The notes: generated by a model from the letters alone, not told the origin. Positions 12,853-23,182 are shown, numbered from the stretch's first letter. The stretch: 64,000 nt of DNA from Spinacia oleracea (GCF_020520425.1 NC_079491.1:30681449-30745448); one strand, 5' to 3'. A program made the numbers and translations.

Positions 12853-13988
12853 CTAGTATTGAAGCCCGTGCGATACACGGGTTTGTAATGAAAATACATA
12901 TTCGTCAACTGTGTAGATTCAAAAAAATGGCGAAATTGACAATCCGTATCATCGCGAAATTCTGAAGTGGCCATTAAGATTACAGCAATTTTTTAAATCA
13001 AACTACAAGTGCAAATTAAATTTGAATAAAAAAAACAAATGCAAATTAAATGAATAATTTACTCTTACACTTTATTTTGAAGCCCGTTACAATAATTATC
13101 TACTCAGAAATTAATAAGTCGTTCAAATTTGTAAACTGAACCCTATAATTTTTTTGATGGAGATAATCCATCCTATAATTTTGGATAGATTAACTACCAT
13201 AATTACCTTTTTATTAAGATCTACCAACATATTAACAAAATCAAAAAATCTATCTAACTACCAGCATGCTAATTTCACGGCAATTTTTTTTTTAATTAAT
13301 AAAAATATGAATAGCCCGTATAATTTATTGCATCGATCACCCTCCTTAAATCATCGACTTTTGCGCTGAAACATATATGAACTTATCCAAAGAACAAACC
13401 ATGGTCGATAATAATCCAAGGACGCAAAAATACCCAATGTTTGCTATTCCCGACTCTTTCTTAGCTCATTTTGGAAGTTCTCCTATCTACATACATGCTT
13501 CATATATAAAATTTATCCCTGTAACAATCAAAAGTTCAAGCAACCTTGCTGTAAAACTTGCTGTGTAATGTAGTTATCCCTCCAACCAAAAACAATGGCA
13601 AGATGAAATCAAGCACAACAAAAACTAAAATACAAATATATCAATATGCAGTGGGCATATAAAATAGTATTAAATGAACACACATAAACAAATAGCGATT
13701 ATGCTGTGTACAAAAAAAATTACGTAGAATTTTTTGTGTTATACGTGAGTTTTGGTGGAAAGAAGTTTATATGTATATATATACAAAAAGGAGAAGAAAA
13801 GTAGGATAAATTTTAGTTAGAATCTATCTTTATCCTATTAAGTGGTCAATCATGGAAAGACTCTAATATTATTTATTTAATTAATTAATAATTTAATTAT
13901 ATGTGATGACATGGAAATCCTACGTGGACGCTATAAATGCTCTTGAAAAAACTCCCCTTTATATTTATATATATATATATATATTAGA
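12853..13988 (-). mobile_element. Non-autonomous Helitron
   Basis: On the minus strand the 3' end has the hairpin CCCGTGTATCGCACGGG (12,865-12,881) followed by CTTCAATA and the terminal CTAG, with host T next (12,852 on plus is A). The 5' end reads A|TCTAATATATA... and then AAAGGGGAGTTTTTTCAAGA, a common plant Helitron 5' block. TC start, hairpin, CTRR end and A/T flanks all fit. No Rep/helicase or gene fragment is visible in its 1.1 kb. The position within the TA run makes the 5' end uncertain by a few bases. Confidence 0.7.
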
Positions 13989-15458
13989 TTGATCTATTGT
14001 TGAATCTATTTTACCTAACTTAACATTACACTCATCTATCACTTCCACAAACATAAATAAATAATTCATTGATTACCATTATTAATAATGACCAAATAAT
14101 TTAAAATTTTGGACAATTAGATATTACTATCATACCTTTCATGAGTATTTTGGATATATATACATATAGGACCAGGTTCCTTAAGATGAGAACCTTCATT
14201 ATAATGAGAACCTCTAACAACCGTAGAATTTAGACGGAATAGACGGATGAGATTGCATCTCAAAATATCTGATATTTTCGCTCAAAAGAGACTAACATCT
14301 TTCTCTCTCTACTTCCCAAAATATCTCACGCTTTCTCTCTCTTCCTTCTTGAAAAGTGACGCGCGATTTTTTCTTCGAAAGCCTTCGTTCTTCAAATTCC
14401 AGAAATTCGTCCCAAGATTAGGTATAATTTGTCAAAATAAATTTGGAATCACACTTTAATTATTCGTGATATCAAAATTCATATTGTTCTACAGTGATTT
14501 TCAACTTCGATTTTGATGTTCATCATTCGAAAATTTCGAATACTAATTGCTTGATTTGGTTAATTAATTCTATTTTCTTCTGCAGCAATATTTCAATTAA
14601 CTTGAATCTGCAATCATCGAGCTCAAAATTAAAGGTAAATGTTTCTAATTAAGTTCAATTAGATTTCTAGGTTATCAAATTTCTTAAGGTTCATCCAGTA
14701 ATTTGATTTGATCTTCGTTCTCGAATTTATTGTTTTCTTCTACGGTAATTAGATAAGATTTTGTACCATTTTGCAGATTGAATTTCCCGCGAAATTGCTG
14801 AAGACAAGGGCAAGCGTTGCGAGTTCCCAAATTGATTTCTAGGTACTTCAATTTCTTCAAGCAAAAAGGATTTTGTAAACTAAAAATGTGCAAAAGTAAA
14901 CTAAATTGCTCTAAAAGTAAACTAAATAACTTGAAAAATGTTGAAAGATAGATGTTGCAACGGTATGTTATTGTCGCTCTGCTGCCTGCTTCTTCTCTTT
15001 TCTGTTCTGAATTGTGTTGTTGTTTGTTGAGATGATTAACAGTCTGTTTTTCTGGATAGTGGAGTGTTCATGCTGATCTGTGATGTGGATACCATAAAAA
15101 ATTGAATAAAAGTAGATTTAATATCTCTTAAAGTATGTGCATATTTAAGAGATATTGCAAACAAATTATCAAACTTAAGTATTACTGCAATAAATCCATC
15201 ATAGATATGCATTTTCATAAAGTAAACTAAATATCTATAAATGTAAATTAAACCTCCCTAAAAGTAAACCTTAATCTTTATAATATTAGACGAGCTCTAT
15301 TTCTTTGTAAGGTTGTATTGGTATTTAGATGTGATTGCTCTCACTCAACTTTCACTGGTAATAGTGTACTCCAGAGGTAATAGTGTGCTGGTGGTTTTAG
15401 GTCTCTAGGTGGTGGTGTGCTGTGATAGGTGCTTGCTTATTCTTAAGGTGTTCGGCAT

Positions 15459-15510
15459 GGTGTATGCAGTGTGAAGAAGATGATACCGTGTTCTTCACAC
15501 TGCATACACC
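15459..15510. repeat. 20-bp perfect inverted repeat (hairpin)
   Basis: Arms GGTGTATGCAGTGTGAAGAA (15,459-15,478) and its exact complement (15,491-15,510) enclose a 12-nt loop. A third, imperfect copy of the left arm follows at about 15,527-15,546. 'gataccgt' occurs both in the loop and between the second and third copies, so the region arose by local inverted and direct duplication. Confidence 0.85.
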
Positions 15511-15549
15511 ACAATGATACCGTACATGGTGTATGCATTGTGAAGAGGC

Positions 15550-15862
15550 CCGAGAGCACAAGCACAACACTGCTAAGAGAAACCAAACTTACCATCTGAA
15601 TGTGGAGCGCAATTTGAGAAAGTTTCAGAAGAGGAGTCTCAGACCAACTGATTTAGTCCAACAGATTAAGGTTATGGTATATCTTGCTTGTAATCAAAAG
15701 CAGAAGCTAATTAACAGCCTGCCTTAGCTTCTGTCCTTCCTTTGTTGTGTTGTATGTTGGCTTGTGTTTGGTCTATTGACCTTGTTTTCTTGCTTTGGGG
15801 TTTATGTATCATGTTCTTTATTGTTGGTATGAATAAAATCTCTATTTTACCACAAAAAAAAA
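15550..15862 (+). mobile_element. Possible LINE-type 3' end with poly(A)
   Basis: A short coding-like stretch is followed by a T-rich untranslated region ending 'gaataaaatctctattttaccac' and nine A residues (15,854-15,862). This resembles 3' tails of plant LINEs or a processed transcript. The parent is not recognised and no target duplication was found. Confidence 0.35.
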
Positions 15863-16231
15863 ATTACCTGAATGAGGATATAGGATAATAGGATGAACAA
15901 CTGAATTATGCCAGAGTTTCACAGTTTGCCTGGGTAGCAGGATATGATCGGCGAAACATAGACGGATGTGAAATGCATGTGGTTTTTTGGACCGAAGAAT
16001 GGGCTCTGACTGCTTGGGCGTAGTTGGCTGCTCTATTTTGTTATTATAGAAGTGAATAAATTAGCTAGATTTAATTGTGTTAAAGTAAATAAAAATCGAA
16101 AAAAAGTAAACTAAATTTCTCTTTAAGCAAAACTAAATCTCTAAGTAAGCACTTTTCTGAAGTTGGAGAAAAGTATAGATAATGAACCTTACTGTATAAT
16201 CTTTGAGCCTTGCAAACTTTGTTTATTTCAG

Positions 16232-16516
16232 GCAATGAAAGATGGAGTTGACATCCTGAACTTGTCAGTAGAACCAGATGAACCAAGAGAAGACACAATA
16301 ACTTCCCTTGATGTATTTGAAATCTCCACACTACTCGCAAGAAGAGCAGGATTTTGTGGTATAAGCAGCAGGGAACAAAGGGCCTGACCCTAGCTCCGTG
16401 GTATCCTTCAGTCCTTGGCCTGTTGGAGTCGGTGCTTGCAGCACGGACAGAAGTTACCCTGCTAATCTCTTTCTCGGAAATGGTCAAAAGATTGCAGGAG
16501 TTGGGTTATCAGGCAA
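16232..16516 (+). pseudogene. Captured subtilisin-like protease exon (broken)
   Basis: Preceded by an intron-like 3' end (tttatttcag). The reading AMKDGVDILNLSVEPDEP, then LDVFEISTLLARRAG, and after a frame change AAGNKGPDPSSVVSFSPWPVGV and CSTDRSYPANLFLGNGQKIAGVGLSG is unmistakably a plant subtilase peptidase-domain exon around the oxyanion-hole Asn (AAGN). A frameshift near 16,350 and a TAA just before AAGN break it. It ends at a GC-type donor-like sequence (caggcaagt), so one whole exon with intron edges appears to have been taken up as genomic DNA. The catalytic Asp, His and Ser segments are not present. No function is expected. Confidence 0.85.
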
Positions 16517-16782
16517 GTCTGAATCCTTTATAAACATGTATTTACTGTCATTGGAGACATACATGTAAATTCTCTGTTTACATTTCTCAAATGCAAGGCC
16601 TACCTTTGGTAATGGGATACTAAAATATAAGCTGATGCAGTCTATGCAGTTGATCTTCAGGTTTGGCTAGCAGTTACTCCGAAAGTAAACTAAATCTCTG
16701 CAATAGTAAATAAAATCTCTCTAAAAGTAAACTAAATAACAATGAAATATCAATAATAATTTTCTCTTAAATGTTATATGAA

Positions 16783-16853
16783 AACCTATTAGCTCAAATA
16801 GTAGAGCACTATGCATATGCATATGGGATGTAGGTTCGATTCCTACATAGGTT
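16783..16853 (+). other. tRNA-like sequence (A and B boxes, 6-nt anticodon loop)
   Basis: Folds as a tRNA: a perfect 7-bp acceptor stem (AACCTAT/ATAGGTT), a D-arm with GCTC/GAGC, and a T-arm GTAGG-TTCGATT-CCTAC. A-box-like TAGCTCAAATAG and B-box GGTTCGATTCC would suit RNA polymerase III. The anticodon arm is abnormal: the best stem leaves a 6-nt loop (CATATG) and contains one mismatch, so no normal anticodon can be read. Probably a tRNA-derived sequence rather than a working tRNA gene. Confidence 0.6.
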
Positions 16854-17307
16854 GTTTTCTAAAGTGAATTAAAAGAACCTCAAAAATAATACTTCTAAGT
16901 AAATAAAAGCAACTTAAAAGTAAATCAAAATAAATAAAAAGTAAATCAAACTAAATAAAAAGTATATAAATAACTTAAAGAGTAATTCATGATAAATAAA
17001 AAGTAAATCAAAATATTATTAAAATACATGTACAAGTATACATTAAACTAAAAGAAAGAGTTACAAAATTTATTCAAAAGAAAAACATGGAATACAAAAG
17101 TAAAGAAAATGATAGTATATAAGTAAATGGAATTGCTCTAAAATTAGATTGAATTGTTCCAAAAGTAAATTGAAACTGTTTACCGGCCACTTTCATTTTC
17201 ATCGATTTGATTCAAAGGCAAAGAATGTTTATCTCTTTTTCAGGTTCGACATGATTTTCCTTTTGTTTAATTCGGAAGTAAAAAAAAAATCCAACACTTA
17301 CATAGAT

Positions 17308-17377
17308 AACCTACGTGGGATTCGAACCCACTTTTTTGCGCATTTGCACAATGCTCTACCCATTGAGCTAGTAGGCT
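17308..17377 (-). other. tRNA-like sequence, facing the first
   Basis: On the minus strand: an acceptor stem AGCCTAC/GTAGGTT with one G-T pair, D-arm GCTC...GAGC, and a T-arm GTGGG-TTCGAAT-CCCAC. B-box GGTTCGAATCC is consensus and the A-box is TAGCTCAATGG. The anticodon arm again gives a 6-nt loop (CAAATG) on a 5-bp stem, the same oddity as at 16,783-16,853. The two sequences point toward each other 454 bp apart. Confidence 0.6.
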
Positions 17378-18849
17378 AATGTTTTTAAATAAAATAAATG
17401 AAAGTAAAGAAAATACCAAAAAAAGTAAATCAAAACAGTTTAAAAGTAAAGGCTTTGATTGTAAAAGTGTGAACAAGCACCAGATTTCGTCAGCAAGAAG
17501 TTGCTGCAAATCTGCAAAACCGAGTTAGAAGTTGGGGTGAATCAATTTTCTGTTGGAGCTCATCAAGCTCAGCAAAGGAGAGAATGTAGTACTAGCTGAC
17601 TTTCACTAATTAACCCCTCCCACATTGACAAAGACCCACATGGGTCACAAATCAAATGGGTGTGCCTGTATCTGTTGCTGTTGCACCCACCCACCCTTCT
17701 CCACCCAACCAGATGATTATACCATATGTTCTAACCCTGGGCGGCGGAGCTAAAAAAACATGCAAAGTAAATTAGTAAGACTCAAAAGTAAATAAACAAT
17801 TAGTAAAAGTAGATTAATTAAATTTAAAAGTAAATATTCTAAATGATATATCTTGGACTTGCAAGAGATGGTTGCTAATTGGATGGATGCATCAATTATG
17901 TTTTCTATGCTTTGATCACTTTGCTGCTTTACTGACTTTATAGTTAACTAAGGCCAGGATGAGATACGTGCCTTTGCTCCTGTTTGAAGATATCTGTGAA
18001 ATGAAAAGCTTAAAGGCAAAAGTAGAAGAAGAACAGGGCCAAAGCAATAGAAAGTGATTCCAAAGAATTTTGAGACGGAAATTCAATGGATCGATGTCAG
18101 ATTGTCAGTAGTCTCGGTATGTGTTAGATGTGTGAAATTCTTAGTCAATTTTATACTCAACTTTGCAATCTTTCCCACAATTTCGTATGGAAAGACAGGA
18201 TAGAGAGTACGGAATACCTATTACTCCTATTAGCCTTTATACGATAATTCTATCCATCCTTTTATTTTGACTGGAAACCTTGGTACTCAGTTCAGTTCTC
18301 GTTTATTACAAGGACATACCTCCGTTAAACTCTGATCCTTGCACGTGAGGACATAGTCCTACGTTCTGAATCTATTGTCATATGAAGATCAATCAACCTC
18401 AGTTTCCGGCTCCTTGGTTTTCTTCTTGCCCTTCCTATTTCTTCCCTGTTCAGATTCTGATTATTTAAATGTAGAAAAGTAACTTGTGATAAATAAGAAG
18501 CATAAAATTTACTCACACTATATCAACAAAGAAACACAGCTAAAAATCTACAAATAGAACAACACTAATCAAGCAAAAAAACAAAACAAAATGAGACTAC
18601 TAATTTACTACTTTAATTAAATATAAAGCACCCTGCAAACAATCACCTATTAGCACACAATCAGCCAGCCCCTCAACTACAATCCTCATGACCCGCCTGC
18701 TTGCAATCTTTAGCTTTCCCAACCAACACCTAACGAACACCTAATAAACAAGCAGCAAGGTCAATGTTGTGTTGATTTACCTCGCCTCAACTTGAGCTAC
18801 GACAGTTTGATGCAACAATGACTAGTTTTAAGAGTAGCACTATGATCAA

Positions 18850-19045
18850 ATGCAGGCAAAACGTCAAGCTAAGGAGAACAAAACTCTCCCTGGCGTTAAC
18901 CATAATAGGCTTGAGAAACACCACTCAAGAAAATCTAGGAAGCTCTCATTTTCAGAGCATGAAAAAGGAGACTATTCTCAAAATGTTTCTCCTGTTCCAT
19001 AGGTGCCACAGGCAACCAAAACTCTATTTTCAGGGGAAAATTATG
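18850..19045 (+). pseudogene. Unrecognised coding-like fragment
   Basis: One frame reads a polar, basic segment containing QAKRQAKENKTLPGVNHN and RKSRKLSFSEHEKGDYSQNV, then a TAG, then VPQATKTLFSGENYG. Composition looks like a disordered part of a real protein rather than random AT-rich DNA. Together with the subtilase exon it suggests capture of more than one gene. I do not recognise the parent. Confidence 0.35.
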
Positions 19046-19952
19046 GCTCAAAGTAAAAGCAAATCAATCATTCCAATACAAACACACAAAGGAGGAAGAA
19101 TTAAAAAACTTGGGCTACTCATGGAAGGTGAAAATGTAGATATAGCAGTACATAATTTGTCGTTCATTTATTTTAGAAGTAGATAAAAATCTCAGAAAAG
19201 TAAACAATACAACCTATGAAAGTAAACAATCATAAAATAGGGGAATGTACAAATATCAAGCCAAACTCCATTCTTCTCATCTCACAACCTTGTAAAACTG
19301 AAGTAACAAAAACTACCTATTATTTGATCATTCAAATTTTTTACCATAAATCTCCTGTAAAAAAAACAAAAATATGTAAAAAAGAAATAACAGATTAAAA
19401 CCCTAAAAACTAGAATGCTAAAAAATCAACAAGTGAAAACCCCCAAATTTAGATATTATAATCGCAATCAATGGTACAAATTCGCAAATTTAAAAGCATA
19501 AATTAATTCCAATACTTGTTCAATTAAACATTAATTCAACCAAAAAAAACTGATACCCTAAAAAATTGACAAAATTTCGATACAAATCAGAACTTAAATC
19601 CAAAAAATCGAACAAATTAATACCTGAAGTTCAATCAATACCTGCGCGACTTGAGAGAGATGAAATCGCAAGAAGGTTAAGCAATTGCAGGAACAACGAA
19701 AATTGAAGACATTGAAGAAGATGAAGTCGGTTGAGAGGATTTGCAGGGAGAGAGAAAATTCGAAAGGAAGAGAGAGAAATAAAGAAAGCTGAAAATCGAG
19801 AAAGAGGGGTTGTCATTCAAATCGCCAAAATTACCAATCTACCATTATTTTTTGATTTGGTCGGGCGAGATCATGGCCGTTGGATTGAATTGATCAAGGG
19901 CTGAGATTAGTTCTCAGTTCTCATCTTAAGGGGTGGTTCTCACCGGATCCCG

Positions 19953-20036
<84 letters not shown>
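19953..20036. repeat. (TA)n microsatellite
   Basis: About 42 TA units directly outside the right end of the TIR-like element. The left end is also flanked by TA-rich DNA, consistent with insertion into a TA run. Confidence 0.95.
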
Positions 20037-20037
<1 letters not shown>

Positions 20038-20315
20038 TTACACTAAAGACTAACCGCTTTTACATACCGCACAAAACGATAGGTAAACATCGAAAAATAG
20101 TTGGTAATTCAATGGTATCATTTGAAACGTTTTATTAGTCTTTCCATTCCGATATTAGTTTTTATATTTTTATTTAAACTCGTGTGGTTCCCGGTTGATT
20201 GTTCAAATTTTAAATCTATGAATTTGCATCACAATTCTCCTACAACTAAAGACGCATTTCAACCAACTTTTGTTTAAAAACTTTTTTACAATAATAATCA
20301 TATGTGTATATAGTA

Positions 20316-20574
20316 CTCCTTCTGTCCCTTAATACTCGACCTGTTTTGACCGGACACGTTTGTCAATGCACAACTTTGACCACTAATTTCTTTAACAACA
20401 TATTATAAAAATTTATAAAAATATTAATATTTGCAAATATATATTAAGATGAAGCCAACAAAATATTATAAACTAACATTTGTTTTCATATACTATAAAT
20501 AAAATAGGGTCAAAGTGAATTATGTGAATAGTGCAAAAAGTCAAAATAGGTCGAGTATTAAGGGACGGAGGGAG
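20316..20574. mobile_element. Stowaway MITE
   Basis: 259 bp with terminal inverted repeats CTCCTTCTGTCCCTTAATACTCG and CGAGTATTAAGGGACGGAGGGAG, flanked by TA on both sides. Ends and TA target duplication define Tc1/mariner-derived Stowaway elements. No coding capacity. Confidence 0.95.
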
Positions 20575-20689
20575 TAGTACTCTGTATTGAATAATGACTA
20601 TAATTTTTAAAAAATTATTTTTGAATAGGTAGACATATTAGGATTAGCCCACCCTCTCTTTCCCTAGAATATATAATTCTTATTATATA

Positions 20690-21232
20690 GGATTTTTTGG
20701 TATTTACTACCTTAAAAATACACCACTTTTGTATTTACTACCTTATGAAATTTTTATTATAAATTACTACCTTAAAGTATGATTTTTTTTGCAATCACTA
20801 CCACTTTACGGTTTTCTCATTTTAAAATTGAGATATCTCATTCGTTTCTTAATCATTTTAAGTGATTCAAAGCCCATTCTTCTCGTTTATGTGTAACGAT
20901 TCCATAGGGATCTTGCTTTTAACATTTTGTAAAAGGTTAAACATATTAAATATTATTTTTAAAACTTTAAAATATTTATGAATCACCAAACGAATTATTT
21001 TGAAATGTCGTTCTCAATTAAATCCTTATAGAAAAAGGAAAATAATGAACTTTGAATCACTTTAAACGGTTAAGAAATGAAAGAAATATCCCAGTTTTAA
21101 AATGAGAAAACTGTAAAGTGGTAGTAAATGAAAAAAAATTGGAACTTTAAGGTAGTAATTTAAAATAAAAATTTCATAAGGTAGTAAATACAAAAGTGGT
21201 GTATTTTTAAGATAGTAAATACCAAAATTTCC
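20690..21232. mobile_element. Mutator-type MITE with long TIRs
   Basis: 543 bp with TIRs of about 130 bp or more (left GGATTTTTTGGTATTTACTACC, right its near complement). It is flanked by the perfect 9-bp duplication TATTATATA (20,681-20,689 and 21,233-21,241). Nine-base duplications with long TIRs are typical of Mutator-like elements. Inside the arms 'actaccttaa' recurs several times. Confidence 0.9.
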
Positions 21233-21268
21233 TATTATATATTAAAAAAAAAAAGTTAATTTAGATAA

Positions 21269-22091
21269 GGAAAATTTGGTTTTATTAATCCCAACTTTGG
21301 ACCATTTACTTTAAATAATCCTAACTTTAAATTATTCTGGAATAATCCAAACTTTGAGGCGTGTTCTCTTTTAACAGGTCAAATGACCGGTTACCTGTTG
21401 AAAATGTTTTTTGTTTTCTTAAATGCCACGTGTCTCTATTTCATTAGTCAAAAAATATAAAAGAAATTAAAAGAAAAAAAAACAATGAATGCAGCTCCCC
21501 TCAAACCACCAGCCCCCCTCCCCTGGAAAACACCTCCCACCCCAGCCGGAAAATTGCCCCCACCCCGGAACCCCCTTCCTAGCCTCCCCCGCCGCCGGAA
21601 AACACCGAAAAACCCTCCCCCCACCCCGTAAAATGCCCCCTCCCCTAACCCAACCCCTGAAACCACCCCCTCCTTTCCCCCACCCCTAAAACCGCCCACC
21701 TAGATCGATTTCAGGGGGGGCGGTTTCGAGGGTTGGGTTATGGGGAATTTTACGGGGTGGGGGAAGGGTGGGGGGAGGGTTTCGAGGGTTTCGAGGGGGA
21801 GGGTTGGCCGGTGTAATCCAGCGGTGGGGGGAGGCTGGGAAGGGGCAAGGGTTTCGGGGTGGGGGGCGATTTTCCGGTAGGAGTAGGGGCCTGGTGGTTT
21901 GGGGGAGCTGCGTTGGTTTTCTTTTATTTTTTTATTTTGGACCAATCGGGACTTGACACGTGTCAATTGACCTGTTATAATAGGTCATTGACTTTTGTTG
22001 ACCGGTCATGATCTGATAGAAGAAAACGCCCCCCAAAGTTCGAATTATTCCAAGATAATCGAAAGTTGGGATTAATAAAACCAAATTTTCC
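21269..22091. mobile_element. Long fold-back element with C-rich and G-rich arms
   Basis: The left end GGAAAATTTGGTTTTATTAA and the right end are inverted repeats. The pairing continues inward through the 'ataatcc' blocks and the homologous C-rich (about 21,490-21,700) and G-rich (about 21,712-21,905) arms, meeting near 21,705. Flanks are TTTAGATAA and TTTAGATAT, a 9-bp duplication with one mismatch, again Mutator-like. Runs of four to seven G on the plus strand of the right arm could form G-quadruplexes. Reading frames in the arms (Gly- or Pro-rich) are composition artefacts, not genes. Confidence 0.82.
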
Positions 22092-22241
22092 TTTAGATAT
22101 ATAATTTTTATTTTTAAAAAAAGTTTAGATAATTCTGTTAAAAGGATTAATAAAATTCATTAAATTTTAATTAGTTTAATTTATTATGATTACTCTGATT
22201 CATTTTTTTTAATGATGTGGCGATTGAATTATTTAATTTTA

Positions 22242-22519
22242 CACTACAAGAATTTGTATCTTTAACGACAACCTAATTACGAATGGTCAAAAATCCCGTC
22301 GCAAAAGCCTTTTGCGACGGGGCTAACAACCAAACAATGACGGGAATAACCGTCGTAAATGTCTTTTACGACGGATTTACAACGGATTACGACGGGGTTT
22401 TCTATTAACGACGGCCCCTTTTATGACGGGTTCGCGACAGGAAATCCCGTCGTTAATCAACGATTATTGGCCTTTCGCGACGGGATTTCCCGTCGTTAAT
22501 AGTACAATTTCTTGTAGTG
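22242..22519. mobile_element. CACTA (En/Spm) MITE
   Basis: 278 bp, starts CACTACAAGAA, ends TTCTTGTAGTG, flanked by the 3-bp duplication TTA on both sides. The interior has many short dyads with the cores CGACGGG and CCCGTCG, which are likely subterminal transposase-binding repeats. Confidence 0.95.
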
Positions 22520-22655
22520 TTAAAATAAATCAGATATCACTTTTTTCATTCATCAAAATAATACTTTGCTCTAAAATCTCAAGAAATATGTATGTTTTAG
22601 TTACATATGATAGATTCAACTTTTGTGTAATCTTACCGAAAAGATCGTTTTGATT

Positions 22656-22782
22656 ACTAACTAATTGGTTTCATTGCTTAAGTAATTGGTCATATTGCTT
22701 AACTAATTAGTTTCATTGTTGTTCCAACTAGTGCTCAATTAATTAGTTCAGTGCTTAACTAATTGGTTACATTGCTTAACTT
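22656..22782. repeat. About 21-bp tandem repeat, 5-6 units
   Basis: Imperfect units of the type 'taactaattggtttcattgct' occur head to tail, with one shortened unit in the middle. They lie between the two CACTA MITEs. Confidence 0.75.
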
Positions 22783-22880
22783 GTATGACACCAAAGCAGT
22801 CTTTTGTGTAAGACCGTCGTATATAAAAGTTTGTATAAATTGTAATTTAAATTTGCACCCCAAAATAACCTTAGTGTACA

Positions 22881-23152
22881 CACTACAAAAAATTGTATAA
22901 TTAACGACGGGAAATTCCGTCGTTAAGCCAATAATCGTTGATTATATTAATGACGGGATTTTCTGTCCCGAACCCATCATAAAAGAGGGTCGTCCTAAAT
23001 GAAAAATCTCGTCGTTAACTCATCGTAAAAGACATTTGCGACGGTTGTTCCCATCTTTATTTGGTTGTTAGCCCTGTCGCAAAAGGCTTTTGCGACGGAA
23101 TTTTTGACCCGTCGTAATTAGGTTGTCGTTAAAGATACAAATTATTATAGTA
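22881..23152. mobile_element. CACTA MITE, second and more decayed copy, inverted
   Basis: Starts CACTACAAAAAATTG and ends in a degraded 'ttattatagta'. The interior matches the MITE at 22,242-22,519 in reverse orientation, including the CGACGGG dyads and the 'aggttgtcgttaaagatacaaat' end block (read in two parts). No clear 3-bp duplication remains. Confidence 0.85.
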
Positions 23153-23182
23153 TGTATAAGTTATTTAATCATTACGTGGGCA

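Larger units (their letters stand above)
14892..19222. repeat. Dispersed AAAGTAAAYTAAAT-type motif
   Basis: Variants of 'aaaagtaaactaaat' recur throughout: near 14,892, 14,912, 15,219, 15,257, 16,082, 16,102, 16,682, 16,705, 16,720, repeatedly at 16,895-17,110, then 17,160, 17,400-17,450, 17,762-17,840 and 19,190-19,225. Nearly all lie in one orientation, often joined by CT-rich linkers such as 'ctct'. They look like decayed members of a former tandem array separated by insertions. I did not notice a comparable density elsewhere in the window. Confidence 0.75.
14169..19951. mobile_element. TIR-like element of uncertain class carrying gene fragments
   Basis: The ends form an imperfect inverted pair. 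The left end begins GGACCAGGTTCCTTAAGATGAGAACC; the right end, read inward, begins GGATCCGGTGAGAACCACC and then CCTTAAGATGAGAAC. Just inside both ends lie TGAGAAC repeats and pyrimidine-rich tracts in mirror orientation. Both flanks are TA-rich, so a target duplication cannot be called. Inside are a broken subtilase exon, two tRNA-like sequences, an unrecognised coding-like piece at 18,850-19,045, a LINE-like poly(A) end near 15,860, and many copies of an AAAGTAAACTAAAT-type motif. A Pack-MULE-like element is my best guess. No transposase is visible. Confidence 0.5.

Noticed and set aside
21448-21966. Gly-rich and Pro-rich frames, resembling structural glycine-rich proteins
   Set aside because: They come from G-rich and C-rich arms of one inverted repeat, occur on both strands, and have no start context or supporting splice structure.
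22242-23152. CRISPR-like array of short GACGGG repeats
   Set aside because: The repeats are the dyads of two CACTA MITEs with defined termini, in a plant nuclear genome.
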